This document shows positions 1 through 7,482 of a stretch of DNA of 19,748 nucleotides, piece after piece; positions within the stretch are counted from its first letter, which is position 1; every line of letters begins with the position of its first letter. The stretch covers positions 1 to 19,748 of the forward strand of contig CALCOW010000105.1 in NCBI GenBank assembly GCA_937899935.1. The letters are read 5' to 3'. This DNA comes from an uncultured Phycisphaerae bacterium (GTDB taxonomy: Bacteria; Planctomycetota; Phycisphaerae; Phycisphaerales; SM1A02). Made by a program: the position numbers and the translations under genes. Below the pieces are notes generated by a model that ran no database searches, was not told the DNA's origin, and saw nothing but the letters and a program-made list of their open reading frames with translations.

Positions 1-2
1 TG

Positions 3-281
3 TATATGAACCTGAGTTCCGAACAGAAATTCGGTTGGAAGACATGTGAAATCAATGGCATCGAGCGTCTTGTTCAGGAATGTGTTGAGGGACCAGCAGG
101 CTCACTTGGCAAGCAAGTTGTCTTTTCGCTTGAGAGTACTGGCCCAGCCTCAACACTGCTGGAGCTGAGTGACGGCAAGTGGGCTGAGGAAGATCCCCAT
201 CTTCCCTATTGCAATACACATTGGGGTGGCGTTCTTTATCGCCTTAAAACCTATATAGAGAGTTGTCAAAATGATGCCTGA
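3..281 (+). CDS. SRPBCC/AHSA1-like protein, C-terminal part (5' end outside window)
   Basis: The reading frame is open from the left edge of the window to a TGA at 279-281, so this is the end of a longer gene. An in-frame ATG at 6 is probably internal, because the family is usually about 140-170 residues and only about 92 are here. The tail has the look of an AHSA1/SRPBCC (START-like) domain: a beta-strand stretch with VVFSLE and TLLELSDGKW, then PYCNTHWGGVL and an amphipathic helix (YRLKTYIE). That arrangement resembles the family's last strand and long C-terminal helix. Members bind hydrophobic ligands or act as Hsp90-activator-like folds, and the actual ligand cannot be read from sequence. 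It is followed 74 bp downstream by a transporter in the same direction. Family assignment is fairly good; function is unknown. Confidence 0.6.
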   Translation, partial: YMNLSSEQKFGWKTCEINGIERLVQECVEGPAGSLGKQVVFSLESTGPASTLLELSDGKWAEEDPHLPYCNTHWGGVLYRLKTYIESCQNDA

Positions 282-341
282 TAGCACAACTCCATATCTT
301 GTCACTCAACCCTGCTAGTATGCGAACATCTGGGGAAGCGT

Positions 342-346
342 AGGAG
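342..346 (+). promoter_or_regulatory. Shine-Dalgarno AGGAG deciding the MFS start
   Basis: AGGAG at 342-346 is followed after 9 nt by ATC at 356. It is far (87 nt) from the first in-frame ATG at 434, so it supports initiation at or near 356 rather than at 434. Confidence 0.5.
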
Positions 347-355
347 AACTCTACC

Positions 356-1888
356 ATCAAACTCCCCGAAGCCAATCGAACCTTCATATTTTGGGCCTGT
401 TTCATTGCGCTGGTTACAACAGCCTTTGCATTTATGCTGCGCGTGCAGCTACTTGAGGTTTGGGAAGCAGACTTCAATCTCGATAAGACACAAGTTGGAA
501 CGATCCTCGGTGCTGGCTTCTGGCCCTTCGGTGTGAGTATCGTCGTGTTCAGTCTTGTGATCGACAGAGTTGGTTACCGCGCTGCGTTTGTTTTTGCATT
601 TCTGTGCTTTGTCGCATTTGCGCTCATGTCGATTTTTGCCAACGGGTTTGAGATGCTCTATTGGGCGAGTATTCTCGGTGGATTGGGCGCCGGCGCCGTA
701 GAGGCAGTGATTAATCCGTTGATCGCAACGCTCTATGCAGAAAAGAAAACCAAATGGCTTAACATCCTGCACGCAGGATGGCCTGGTGGACTGGTCGTGA
801 CAGGCATTGTTGTGCTTGGACTGGGTGATGTTGTGATCTGGCAGTGGAAGATTGCGATGATTCTCATTCCCGCCATCATCTTCATGCTGATGATCTTGTC
901 GACAAAGTTACCTACCAATGAACGAGTAGCAGCAGGCGTGTCCTATCGAGCGATGCTGGCCGAAGTCGGTTGGGCGGGCGCGTTTATCGTGTCCTTGCTG
1001 ATCGCTATGGAGTTAACCACGAACGTCATCAATGTTGAGTGGATGCAGGATATTTGGGTTCAACTCGGGATTGCCGCGATCATTGCATTTATCTATGGAG
1101 CCTATTGCAAGTCCTTTGGTCGGCCACTCTTTGTCTTTTTATTGCTATTGATGTTGCTCTTAGCGACGACGGAGTTGGGAACCGATGCATGGGTGAAAGA
1201 CCTGCTCAAGCCAGCAATCAATACGGCGATGGGTATCGATTCGGGCTGGGTTCTGGTTTACACGGCTGCCATCATGATGACACTGCGTTTCTTGGCGGGT
1301 CCGTTTGTCACGACATTCAAGCCACTCGGGATCCTTGCGATTAGTGCGGCACTAGCAACACTAGGCATTCTTTGGTTGTCGGTGCTTGGAGCTGATGCGA
1401 ACCCAACCGCCATGGTCATCATTGTGGCCGCGACGATTTACGCGATTGGCCAAACGTTCTTCTGGCCAACCACATTAGGTGTTGTTGCAGAGCGTTTTCC
1501 GCGCGGTGGCGCGATGACTATCAACGTGATCGCTGGGGTCGGCATGCTTGGCGTGGGTATTCTTGGCAACCCCTGGCTAGGCAACGTGCAAGATCGAACG
1601 GTTGTTGCGACGCTCCAGGCGAACGCGCCTACGATGGCAGCAGAGTACATCAGTGAGCCTAAGGACAGTCTGTTTGGTAAATACCAATCGTTGAACGATG
1701 CCGCAGATGAACCTCCTAAGGAACATGAGGAGGCAATTGCAACAGCCAGTCGCGAAGGCAAGAGTGCAGCGCTCCGTTATGTAGCCATTCTTCCTGGGAT
1801 TATGTTCCTTTCATATATTGGTTTGATCATTGGCTTCAAAATGCGAGGGGGTTACCACGCTGTCACCCTTAAACCAGAGTCAACATGA
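356..1888 (+). CDS. MFS transporter with probable ATC start codon
   Basis: This is a polytopic inner-membrane carrier of the major facilitator superfamily, about 510 residues with roughly 12 or more hydrophobic segments. The first ATG in frame (434) lies inside the first membrane helix. The frame is open upstream to a TAG at 341-343, and codons 356-433 encode IKLPEANRTF followed by a hydrophobic run (FWACFIALVTTAFAF), which reads as a normal MFS N-terminus. No ATG, GTG or TTG exists in that stretch. An ATC at 356 sits 9 nt after AGGAG (342-346), so I take it as the start. The loop 2-3 motif A-like sequence DRVGYR is about residues 70-75. A hydrophilic loop of about 64 residues lies before the last helix, which is unusually long. 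The stop overlaps the next gene's ATG (ATGA, 1885-1888), implying coupled translation. Substrate is unknown; the downstream secreted hydrolase hints at a nutrient released outside the cytoplasm. Confidence 0.85.
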   Translation: MKLPEANRTFIFWACFIALVTTAFAFMLRVQLLEVWEADFNLDKTQVGTILGAGFWPFGVSIVVFSLVIDRVGYRAAFVFAFLCFVAFALMSIFANGFEMLYWASILGGLGAGAVEAVINPLIATLYAEKKTKWLNILHAGWPGGLVVTGIVVLGLGDVVIWQWKIAMILIPAIIFMLMILSTKLPTNERVAAGVSYRAMLAEVGWAGAFIVSLLIAMELTTNVINVEWMQDIWVQLGIAAIIAFIYGAYCKSFGRPLFVFLLLLMLLLATTELGTDAWVKDLLKPAINTAMGIDSGWVLVYTAAIMMTLRFLAGPFVTTFKPLGILAISAALATLGILWLSVLGADANPTAMVIIVAATIYAIGQTFFWPTTLGVVAERFPRGGAMTINVIAGVGMLGVGILGNPWLGNVQDRTVVATLQANAPTMAAEYISEPKDSLFGKYQSLNDAADEPPKEHEEAIATASREGKSAALRYVAILPGIMFLSYIGLIIGFKMRGGYHAVTLKPEST

Positions 1889-3441
1889 GTGTTGTGAAAC
1901 AGACTGTGTTGTTCTTAGCGATTTTTGCTTTGGGCTCATCTCAGTATGCAGATGCAGATTCTTATGCGGTCACACTCGATAAAGAACTCGGTGGGGCACC
2001 GCGCACTGGAAGGTTAATCCTCTTTGTCATTAATAAGCAGGGATGGCGTTGGGATCGAAGGGATCCTATAGAAGGTCCGTTCTACGAAGAGCCACAGCCA
2101 ATTGCTTCAATGGCCGTTACGGATATGAAGCCTGGTGACCGTATCGTATTTCCAGATGACGCAATCAGTACCCCTGTGCCTTTGGATCAACTTCATGGAC
2201 CAATACGGGTTCAAGCCTTCCTAGATACTGATCAACGCACGCGATCACACGCTGAAGGCCCAGGAAATTTGTACAGTAAAACAAAGAGTGTGACGGTATC
2301 AGACCAGAATGAAGACCAGATAGATCTTATTTTAGATCAGGTGATAGAAAAGTCACCGCCGCGGGCGCTGCCAAACGTTCGTTACGTGGAATTCAACAGC
2401 AAGTTGCTCTCGGCGCATGCGGGATTTCCGACTGAACATCGAGCAGCGATCGTATTGCCAATGGGCTATGACCATGAAGAAAACGCTTCGCATGAGTGGG
2501 GTGTGGTGTATGTCATCCCGGGTTTTGGTGGCCGTCTCGAAGGCGCTCACAGACGGTCACGCCAACAATCGCGAGCCAGTACTCACTTGCCAGTTGTTTA
2601 TGTTCTACTCGATCCCGATGCTCCATTGGGGCATCACGGATTTGTAGATAGTCAAGCCAATGGGCCTCGGGCTACAGCACTCGTTGAAGAGTTCATTCCC
2701 TACTTACAAGACACATTCCGTATAACGAAGAACCCGAGCGGTCATCTTTTGACGGGACATTCATCAGGCGGCTGGGCGACACTCTGGCTCCAACTCAACC
2801 ACCCTGATGTGTTTGGCGGAACGTGGTCTACCTCACCAGATCCGATAGACTTCTCCGCCTTTGGCATGGTTGATCTGTATGAAGATAAAAACATGTTTCG
2901 AGATGAAGCAGGAAACGCTCGTCCGGTTTATCGCACTGGTCCAGATACGGTCGCAATGACGATCAAACAAGAAACCGATATGGAGTGGGCCTTAGACCCA
3001 AATGGTGGTTCAGGCCAACAGTGGGATACATGGGAGTCGATGTTTTCTCCGCTTGATCCAAGAACCGGAAAACCTCAGCCGCTCTTCGAACAGTCTTCTG
3101 GAAACATCAATCGAGCAGTTGTGCAGGCTTGGGCAGCATTTGACATCACCCGTCTCATTGACCAGCAGTGGAATCAACTAAGACCTATCGTGTTGCAAAA
3201 AGTACATCTCATTTGCGGCGACGAAGATTCATTCTATTTAGAGCGAGCCGTCAGACGCTTTGCAGAGATGGTTGATACCAAGACTGAGGAGGCGGTTGGA
3301 GGCGGCTACGTTATTCTGCTGGAGGGTGCTGACCATGGCCAGGCAGCAGGGCAAAGCGCACCTCGGATCCGAAGCGAGATGTACCGGCACTTGGAGGAAG
3401 CCAACCTGCTTCCCAACCACTCATCCACATCCAACCCATAA
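1885..3441 (+). CDS. Secreted alpha/beta-hydrolase, esterase D-like family
   Basis: A 518-residue exported hydrolase. Residues 1-24 form a signal peptide (hydrophobic VLFLAIFAL, then a cleavage-like ADA before DSY). Residues about 30-150 are a beta-rich N-terminal domain of the kind that precedes the catalytic domain in some planctomycete esterases. The catalytic part follows: the nucleophile elbow GHSSGG at 291-296 has the likely Ser at 293, an acid candidate lies in CGDED (444-448), and the likely His is in ADHGQ (H484). This fits the putative esterase family related to esterase D and feruloyl or acetyl esterases (PF00756), although the N-terminal extension makes it longer than most. It overlaps the MFS gene by 4 bp, so both are probably one transcript and may act on one nutrient. 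The substrate is not evident; an ester-linked carbohydrate or siderophore-type substrate would be possible. Confidence 0.8.
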   Translation: MSVVKQTVLFLAIFALGSSQYADADSYAVTLDKELGGAPRTGRLILFVINKQGWRWDRRDPIEGPFYEEPQPIASMAVTDMKPGDRIVFPDDAISTPVPLDQLHGPIRVQAFLDTDQRTRSHAEGPGNLYSKTKSVTVSDQNEDQIDLILDQVIEKSPPRALPNVRYVEFNSKLLSAHAGFPTEHRAAIVLPMGYDHEENASHEWGVVYVIPGFGGRLEGAHRRSRQQSRASTHLPVVYVLLDPDAPLGHHGFVDSQANGPRATALVEEFIPYLQDTFRITKNPSGHLLTGHSSGGWATLWLQLNHPDVFGGTWSTSPDPIDFSAFGMVDLYEDKNMFRDEAGNARPVYRTGPDTVAMTIKQETDMEWALDPNGGSGQQWDTWESMFSPLDPRTGKPQPLFEQSSGNINRAVVQAWAAFDITRLIDQQWNQLRPIVLQKVHLICGDEDSFYLERAVRRFAEMVDTKTEEAVGGGYVILLEGADHGQAAGQSAPRIRSEMYRHLEEANLLPNHSSTSNP

Positions 3442-3442
3442 T
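3437..3442 (+). promoter_or_regulatory. Possible -10 element CATAAT for the thiC leader
   Basis: CATAAT matches TATAAT at five of six positions and overlaps the esterase stop codon. It would start a transcript near 3450, just before the riboswitch. No convincing -35 box lies 16-18 bp upstream, so the evidence is weak. The alternative is that thiC is read through from the esterase gene. Confidence 0.2.
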
Positions 3443-3451
3443 GCCAGCCTA

Positions 3452-3465
3452 AACAGTACACTGTT
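3452..3465. repeat. Inverted repeat AACAGT-AC-ACTGTT before the riboswitch
   Basis: A perfect 6-bp inverted repeat with a 2-bp spacer lies in the 28-bp gap between the esterase stop and the riboswitch P1 stem. The short spacer suits a dimeric repressor site better than an RNA hairpin. No regulator gene is nearby, so the function is a guess. Confidence 0.35.
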
Positions 3466-3469
3466 ACCT

Positions 3470-3562
3470 GTTCGCTCGGGGCACCGACCTGACTGTTTCA
3501 GGGTTGGCTGAGAAGTACCCGTGGAACCTGAACCGGTTCGTACCGGCGGAGGAATCGCGAAC
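3470..3562 (+). ncRNA. TPP (THI-element) riboswitch upstream of thiC
   Basis: The conserved TPP-aptamer blocks appear in order: CGGGG (near 3477-3481), a P3 hairpin arm built on CCTGA pairing with TCAGG, the invariant CTGAGA at 3508-3513, TACCC (3516-3520) closing P2, ACCTGAA, the CCGG/CCGG arm (3533-3546) and the closing GGAGGAA. The outer P1 helix is perfect: GTTCGC (3470-3475) pairs with GCGAAC (3557-3562). The aptamer binds thiamine pyrophosphate and normally turns off the downstream thiamine genes when TPP is plentiful. The leader continues for about 127 nt to the thiC ATG. I see no hairpin followed by a T-run, and no sequence that clearly hides the SD at 3676-3682, so the expression mechanism is not resolved. 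Location and gene context make the identification strong. Confidence 0.93.
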
Positions 3563-3689
3563 GTCCGTGCTGATTTTAAGAAAACAATTACGCGGCAATG
3601 ACGCGACAAATAGAGACCTTGGTTACCCAATCATGGGCGCACGATGTATTTTTGCTGATACTTTGCGTACGGCTTGAGAGGAAGATGAA

Positions 3690-5591
3690 ATGATTAAGAC
3701 GACTGCTAATGTTCCAAACGCTGATCCAAGTGATATTGATCTACAGAGTTGCGACCACGAGGCGTTTGTGAACAGCCTTCCCCTGCATGGTGCTTCGAGT
3801 CCATCCACGGATTTACAGGGTACCACTCCAGGAAGTTTTGCTAATAAGCCCGACATTGGCGGTCCTTTAACGTATTCATCTCCGGACACACCCGGCATGC
3901 CACCCGTTTCTGAAAAGACGGCCTGGGACTTTTTGCCAAACGGGTGGCTTATCGAAGAACACGTCGACGGTTGTCTAGGACATGGCCGTCATGCTCGACC
4001 ATTGAGAGCGGTAGCGCCGAAAGGATTCGTGCCTGTCACACAATTAGAGCATGCCCGGCTTGGCACGATCACACCTGAAATGTATCGGGTTGCTGAGCGT
4101 GAGACACACCTGACACCTGAGCAAGTGCGAGATGAAATTGCGGCTGGTCGGTTGATTATCCCGGCCAATAAGATGCACTTGGCTCAGCGTCTTGATCCCA
4201 TGGCTATCGGTCGCGCCTCAAGAACGAAAATCAATGCCAATATGGGTGCTTCACCAGTCTCTTCAGGAACGCACGAAGAAGTCGAGAAGCTGGATTGGTC
4301 AGTTCGTTGGGGAGCGGACACGGCCATGGATCTTTCCACTGGCGGAAACCTTGATGAGTGCCGTGAAGCGATCATAAAGCACAGCACGATCCCCGTTGGG
4401 ACCGTTCCAATTTACTCGATGATTATTGGTCGTAAGCTCGAAGATTTGGACGCAACCTGTGTGCTAGAGACCTTACTGCATCAAGCGCAGCAGGGTGTTG
4501 ATTACTTCACTATTCATGCTGGTGTACGCCGTGGCCATCTTCGGTATGTGAAGAACAGGCTCATCGGGATCGTCTCACGGGGTGGCTCACTGTTGGCAAA
4601 GTGGATGTTGCATAAAGACAGTGAAAACATCATGTATGAGTTGTGGGATGATATTTGCAAGATCATGAGGCAATACGATGTCTCTTTCTCCATCGGTGAT
4701 GGTCTGCGGCCAGGCGGCTTGGCGGATGCGACTGATCATGCGCAGCTTGCAGAGCTTGAAACACTTGGGGAACTCACTGAACGCGCTTGGGCCCATGGCG
4801 TACAGGTGATGATTGAAGGCCCAGGACATGTGCCGCTCGATCAAATTGAGTTCAACATGAAGCTACAGCGGCGTCGTTGTCATGGCGCACCATTCTATGT
4901 GTTGGGTCCACTGGTAACAGACATCTTTCCCGGTTATGACCACATCACTTCCTGTATAGGTGCTTGTAATGCTGCGTATCATGGTGCATCGATGTTGTGT
5001 TATGTGACGCCCAAAGAGCACCTTGGTTTGCCTAAACAAGATGATGTAAAGCAAGGCTGTATTGCGTACAAGATTTCTGCACATGCCGCAGATGTCGCGC
5101 TCGGTATTCCTGGAACACGCGATCAGGATGATGAACTCACCAAAGCTCGTGCAGCCTTGAACTGGGAAAAGCATTTTGAACTGAGTTTTGATCCAGATAC
5201 GGCTCGTGCATTGCACGATGAAGATCTTGACGTGGACACGGACTTCTGTGCCATGTGCGGCCACGATTGGTGCAGTGTTCGAATCTCCAAAGAGATTCAA
5301 GAGTTTGCTTCTGGTAAAGACGACTCGTACGCATGGGATAAGCCGCAACGGACAGAGGCACTCTCAGATGAACAGCGTCAAATTCTAGAGCAGCGTGGCG
5401 TACTCTCGCCAGATGAAGTGCACCGCTTGGCTAATAAAATTGGGAAAAAGACAGCGGCGTCAGATAGCACGAAGGCAGCCTGTCACAGCGATTATGTTGG
5501 CGAGGATGAGGCTCGTGCACATCAGGCACAATTCGTTTCGTTAGATACGAGTGAAGTCAATAATCTTCCTAAGCATGATCCGATTATCTAA
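3690..5591 (+). CDS. thiC: Phosphomethylpyrimidine synthase ThiC
   Basis: ThiC is the radical-SAM enzyme that rearranges aminoimidazole ribotide into HMP-phosphate, the pyrimidine half of thiamine, in the cytoplasm. At 633 residues it is close to the E. coli length (631). The N-terminal ThiC-associated region spans about residues 15-110. The barrel follows, with family signatures KINANMG, WGADTAMDLSTGGN, VDYFTIHAGV, IVSRGGS, SIGDGLRPG, EGPGHVP (H380, a likely metal ligand) and YVTPKEHLGLP. The C-terminal cluster motif is C520-AM-C523-GHDW-C528, the CX2CX4C that holds the [4Fe-4S] cluster. A hydrophilic tail of about 100 residues follows it. Start 3690 has GAGAGGA at 3676-3682 with a 7-nt spacing. 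The TPP riboswitch directly upstream confirms identity and gives feedback control. No other thi genes are in the window. Confidence 0.98.
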   Translation: MIKTTANVPNADPSDIDLQSCDHEAFVNSLPLHGASSPSTDLQGTTPGSFANKPDIGGPLTYSSPDTPGMPPVSEKTAWDFLPNGWLIEEHVDGCLGHGRHARPLRAVAPKGFVPVTQLEHARLGTITPEMYRVAERETHLTPEQVRDEIAAGRLIIPANKMHLAQRLDPMAIGRASRTKINANMGASPVSSGTHEEVEKLDWSVRWGADTAMDLSTGGNLDECREAIIKHSTIPVGTVPIYSMIIGRKLEDLDATCVLETLLHQAQQGVDYFTIHAGVRRGHLRYVKNRLIGIVSRGGSLLAKWMLHKDSENIMYELWDDICKIMRQYDVSFSIGDGLRPGGLADATDHAQLAELETLGELTERAWAHGVQVMIEGPGHVPLDQIEFNMKLQRRRCHGAPFYVLGPLVTDIFPGYDHITSCIGACNAAYHGASMLCYVTPKEHLGLPKQDDVKQGCIAYKISAHAADVALGIPGTRDQDDELTKARAALNWEKHFELSFDPDTARALHDEDLDVDTDFCAMCGHDWCSVRISKEIQEFASGKDDSYAWDKPQRTEALSDEQRQILEQRGVLSPDEVHRLANKIGKKTAASDSTKAACHSDYVGEDEARAHQAQFVSLDTSEVNNLPKHDPII

Positions 5592-5621
5592 TCAAATCAA
5601 AATCAGTTTGTGAAATAGATA

Positions 5622-6107
5622 ATGTTAATGAGGGACGATCAAAGCGAATCTGCACCAGCTCAGGCGTCGAGTAGTAAGTCACGTCTGCGAACACCGGTGC
5701 TCTATCCCAATATCTATGTCTGGCTTGTTTTTGTGTCAGCCATGGACATCATTATGACTCGGATCGTGCTTGGCTTTGGTGGTCGTGAAGTCAATCCCAT
5801 TGCGCTTCTCGCCATCGAAGGTGGAGGCCTCTGGGGACTCATCTTGTTTAAGTTTGTGATCATTGCAGGGGTGATTGGTCTTTGCGAGATCATCGGGCGC
5901 CACAAATACATGACAGGTAAGCGTTTGAGTATTTTTGGCGTGGTGATCTCAGCGGTCCCTAGTGTTTGGGCGTTTACGATTCTCTTGACGCGGGGTCCTG
6001 AGGCGACAGAGACAAGCGTCCCTGAGAGCAAAATTCGATTGGTTGAGCCTGAACAGCCATTGAGGACCGGACTCCCTGAAAACGCAGCCTCGCACCGGAT
6101 GGGGTAA
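5622..6107 (+). CDS. Small membrane protein, DUF5658-like
   Basis: This 161-residue protein has a hydrophilic N-terminus of about 30 residues, three membrane segments (about 31-53, 70-92 and 102-122) and a polar C-terminal tail. The motif-like stretch of Asp-Ile-Ile near the end of helix 1, followed by GGREVNP, resembles the DUF5658 family (a D in helix 1 and an E-x-NP loop), which has no assigned function as far as I know. The start could be 5622 or the ATG at 5628; neither has a clear SD. It follows thiC by 30 bp and precedes the NDH-2-like gene by 36 bp, so it may share the riboswitch-controlled transcript. The overlapping reverse frame at 5714-6127 lacks any recognisable protein character. 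Confidence 0.65.
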   Translation: MLMRDDQSESAPAQASSSKSRLRTPVLYPNIYVWLVFVSAMDIIMTRIVLGFGGREVNPIALLAIEGGGLWGLILFKFVIIAGVIGLCEIIGRHKYMTGKRLSIFGVVISAVPSVWAFTILLTRGPEATETSVPESKIRLVEPEQPLRTGLPENAASHRMG

Positions 6108-6143
6108 CATCGCGAACTCAAATCCAAGCAGGGAGCTTCTCGG

Positions 6144-7469
6144 ATGGTTTCAAATACAACAAAAAAAATTGTGATTGTTGGTGGGGGATTTGGCGGGGCC
6201 TATACCGCCCAGAGCCTCGAAAAAACGATGCGTGGCCAGGATGTTGAGATTATTCTCATCGACCATCACAACTACTTCATCTTCTACCCGCTCTTAGTTG
6301 AAGCTGGTACTGGAAGTGTTGAGCCTCGTCACGCCGTGATACCCATTCGAGATTTCATCAGCAAAACTCGTTTTGTCATGGCTACGGTAAAGAGCGTCGA
6401 TGTATCAAGCCAAACAGTGAGCTATGAACTGGTTGGGGATACCAAGACACATTCGATGAAGTATGACGACTTGGTTATTGCCCTTGGTAGCGTCACGATG
6501 ATCCCGCCTGAGAAGTTTGTGACCGGCGTTCGAGAGAATGCCATGCAGTTGAAAAGCCTCAGCGATGCGGTGGCACTTCGTGATAGAGCAATTCAACTAC
6601 TCGAGCTTGCAAATGCCACCGAAGATCCAGTTGAACGTAAACGCCTCTTGACCGTCGTTGTCGTAGGTGGGAGCTTTACTGGCATTGAGGCTCTTGGTGA
6701 ATTAGAAGTCTTCATGCGGAAAGCCGCAAGACTTTATGGCAATGTTGAGCCATCTGATTGTCGGTTTGTACTTGTAGAGATGGCGCCTCAATTGCTAACA
6801 GTGATGGGCGATAAGCTATCGAAGTTCACTGAGGAGGCCATGATCAATCGTGACATTGATGTTCGATTGAGCACGTCTATTAAGCACATTGCTGATGATC
6901 ATATCGTCTTAGACTCGGGGGAACGATTAGAATCATGCACCACCATCTGGTGTGCTGGTATCTCTCCACATCCAATGAATAAAGAACTCGGCTTACCCTT
7001 GAACGACCGAGGTTATATTGAGTGTGAAGCAGACATGCGAGTCAAAGGGTTCGACAATGTTTGGGCACTCGGAGATACAGCGTTTAATCCAGATCCGGAA
7101 GGCAAACCGTACCCACCGCTCGCTCAACATGCGATGCGAATGGGTAAACACCTCGGCAAGAATATCGCTGCCAAATCAAGAGGACAGCAGACAACTCCAT
7201 TTGTCTTTAAGATTCTTGGTTCACTGGTTGCTATGGGACGTCACCAAGGTGTTGCCAATATTCTTGGCATGAAAGTCGAGGGGTTTGGCGCGTGGGTGCT
7301 TTGGCGGATGATCTACCTCATGAAGATGCCTCGGTTTGGCCGTCGTATTCGGGTAGCCCTCGATTGGTTTATTGATTCATTTACTCGACATGACGTGGCA
7401 CAATTGTGGGCATACCGACCTGTGCACTTCCACAGTGATGAATCAAATGACAATGAGGCTGGGTCATAA
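6144..7469 (+). CDS. NDH-2-type NAD(P)/FAD-dependent oxidoreductase
   Basis: A 441-residue two-dinucleotide-binding-domain flavoprotein, most like type II NADH:quinone dehydrogenase, which passes electrons from NADH to membrane quinone without pumping protons. Motifs in order: FAD-binding GGGFGG (13-18); an acidic strand end IDHHNYFIFYPLL; the NADH-domain loop GGSFTGIE (175-182), where GGGPTG is more usual; the second FAD motif WALGDTA (D311); and the quinone-site-like AQHAMRMG (327-334). A basic amphipathic C-terminus (about 390-425) could anchor it to the inner face of the membrane. GGGAG (6131-6135) lies 8 nt before the ATG. It is the last gene of the forward block and ends 13 bp from a convergent gene. 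Carotenoid or sulfide:quinone reductases are less likely. Confidence 0.88.
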   Translation: MVSNTTKKIVIVGGGFGGAYTAQSLEKTMRGQDVEIILIDHHNYFIFYPLLVEAGTGSVEPRHAVIPIRDFISKTRFVMATVKSVDVSSQTVSYELVGDTKTHSMKYDDLVIALGSVTMIPPEKFVTGVRENAMQLKSLSDAVALRDRAIQLLELANATEDPVERKRLLTVVVVGGSFTGIEALGELEVFMRKAARLYGNVEPSDCRFVLVEMAPQLLTVMGDKLSKFTEEAMINRDIDVRLSTSIKHIADDHIVLDSGERLESCTTIWCAGISPHPMNKELGLPLNDRGYIECEADMRVKGFDNVWALGDTAFNPDPEGKPYPPLAQHAMRMGKHLGKNIAAKSRGQQTTPFVFKILGSLVAMGRHQGVANILGMKVEGFGAWVLWRMIYLMKMPRFGRRIRVALDWFIDSFTRHDVAQLWAYRPVHFHSDESNDNEAGS

Positions 7470-7482
7470 CGACCACGAAGCA

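Noticed and set aside
4863..5348. A reverse open frame of 161 codons
   Set aside because: It lies inside thiC on the opposite strand and has no protein-like features; thiC is certain here.
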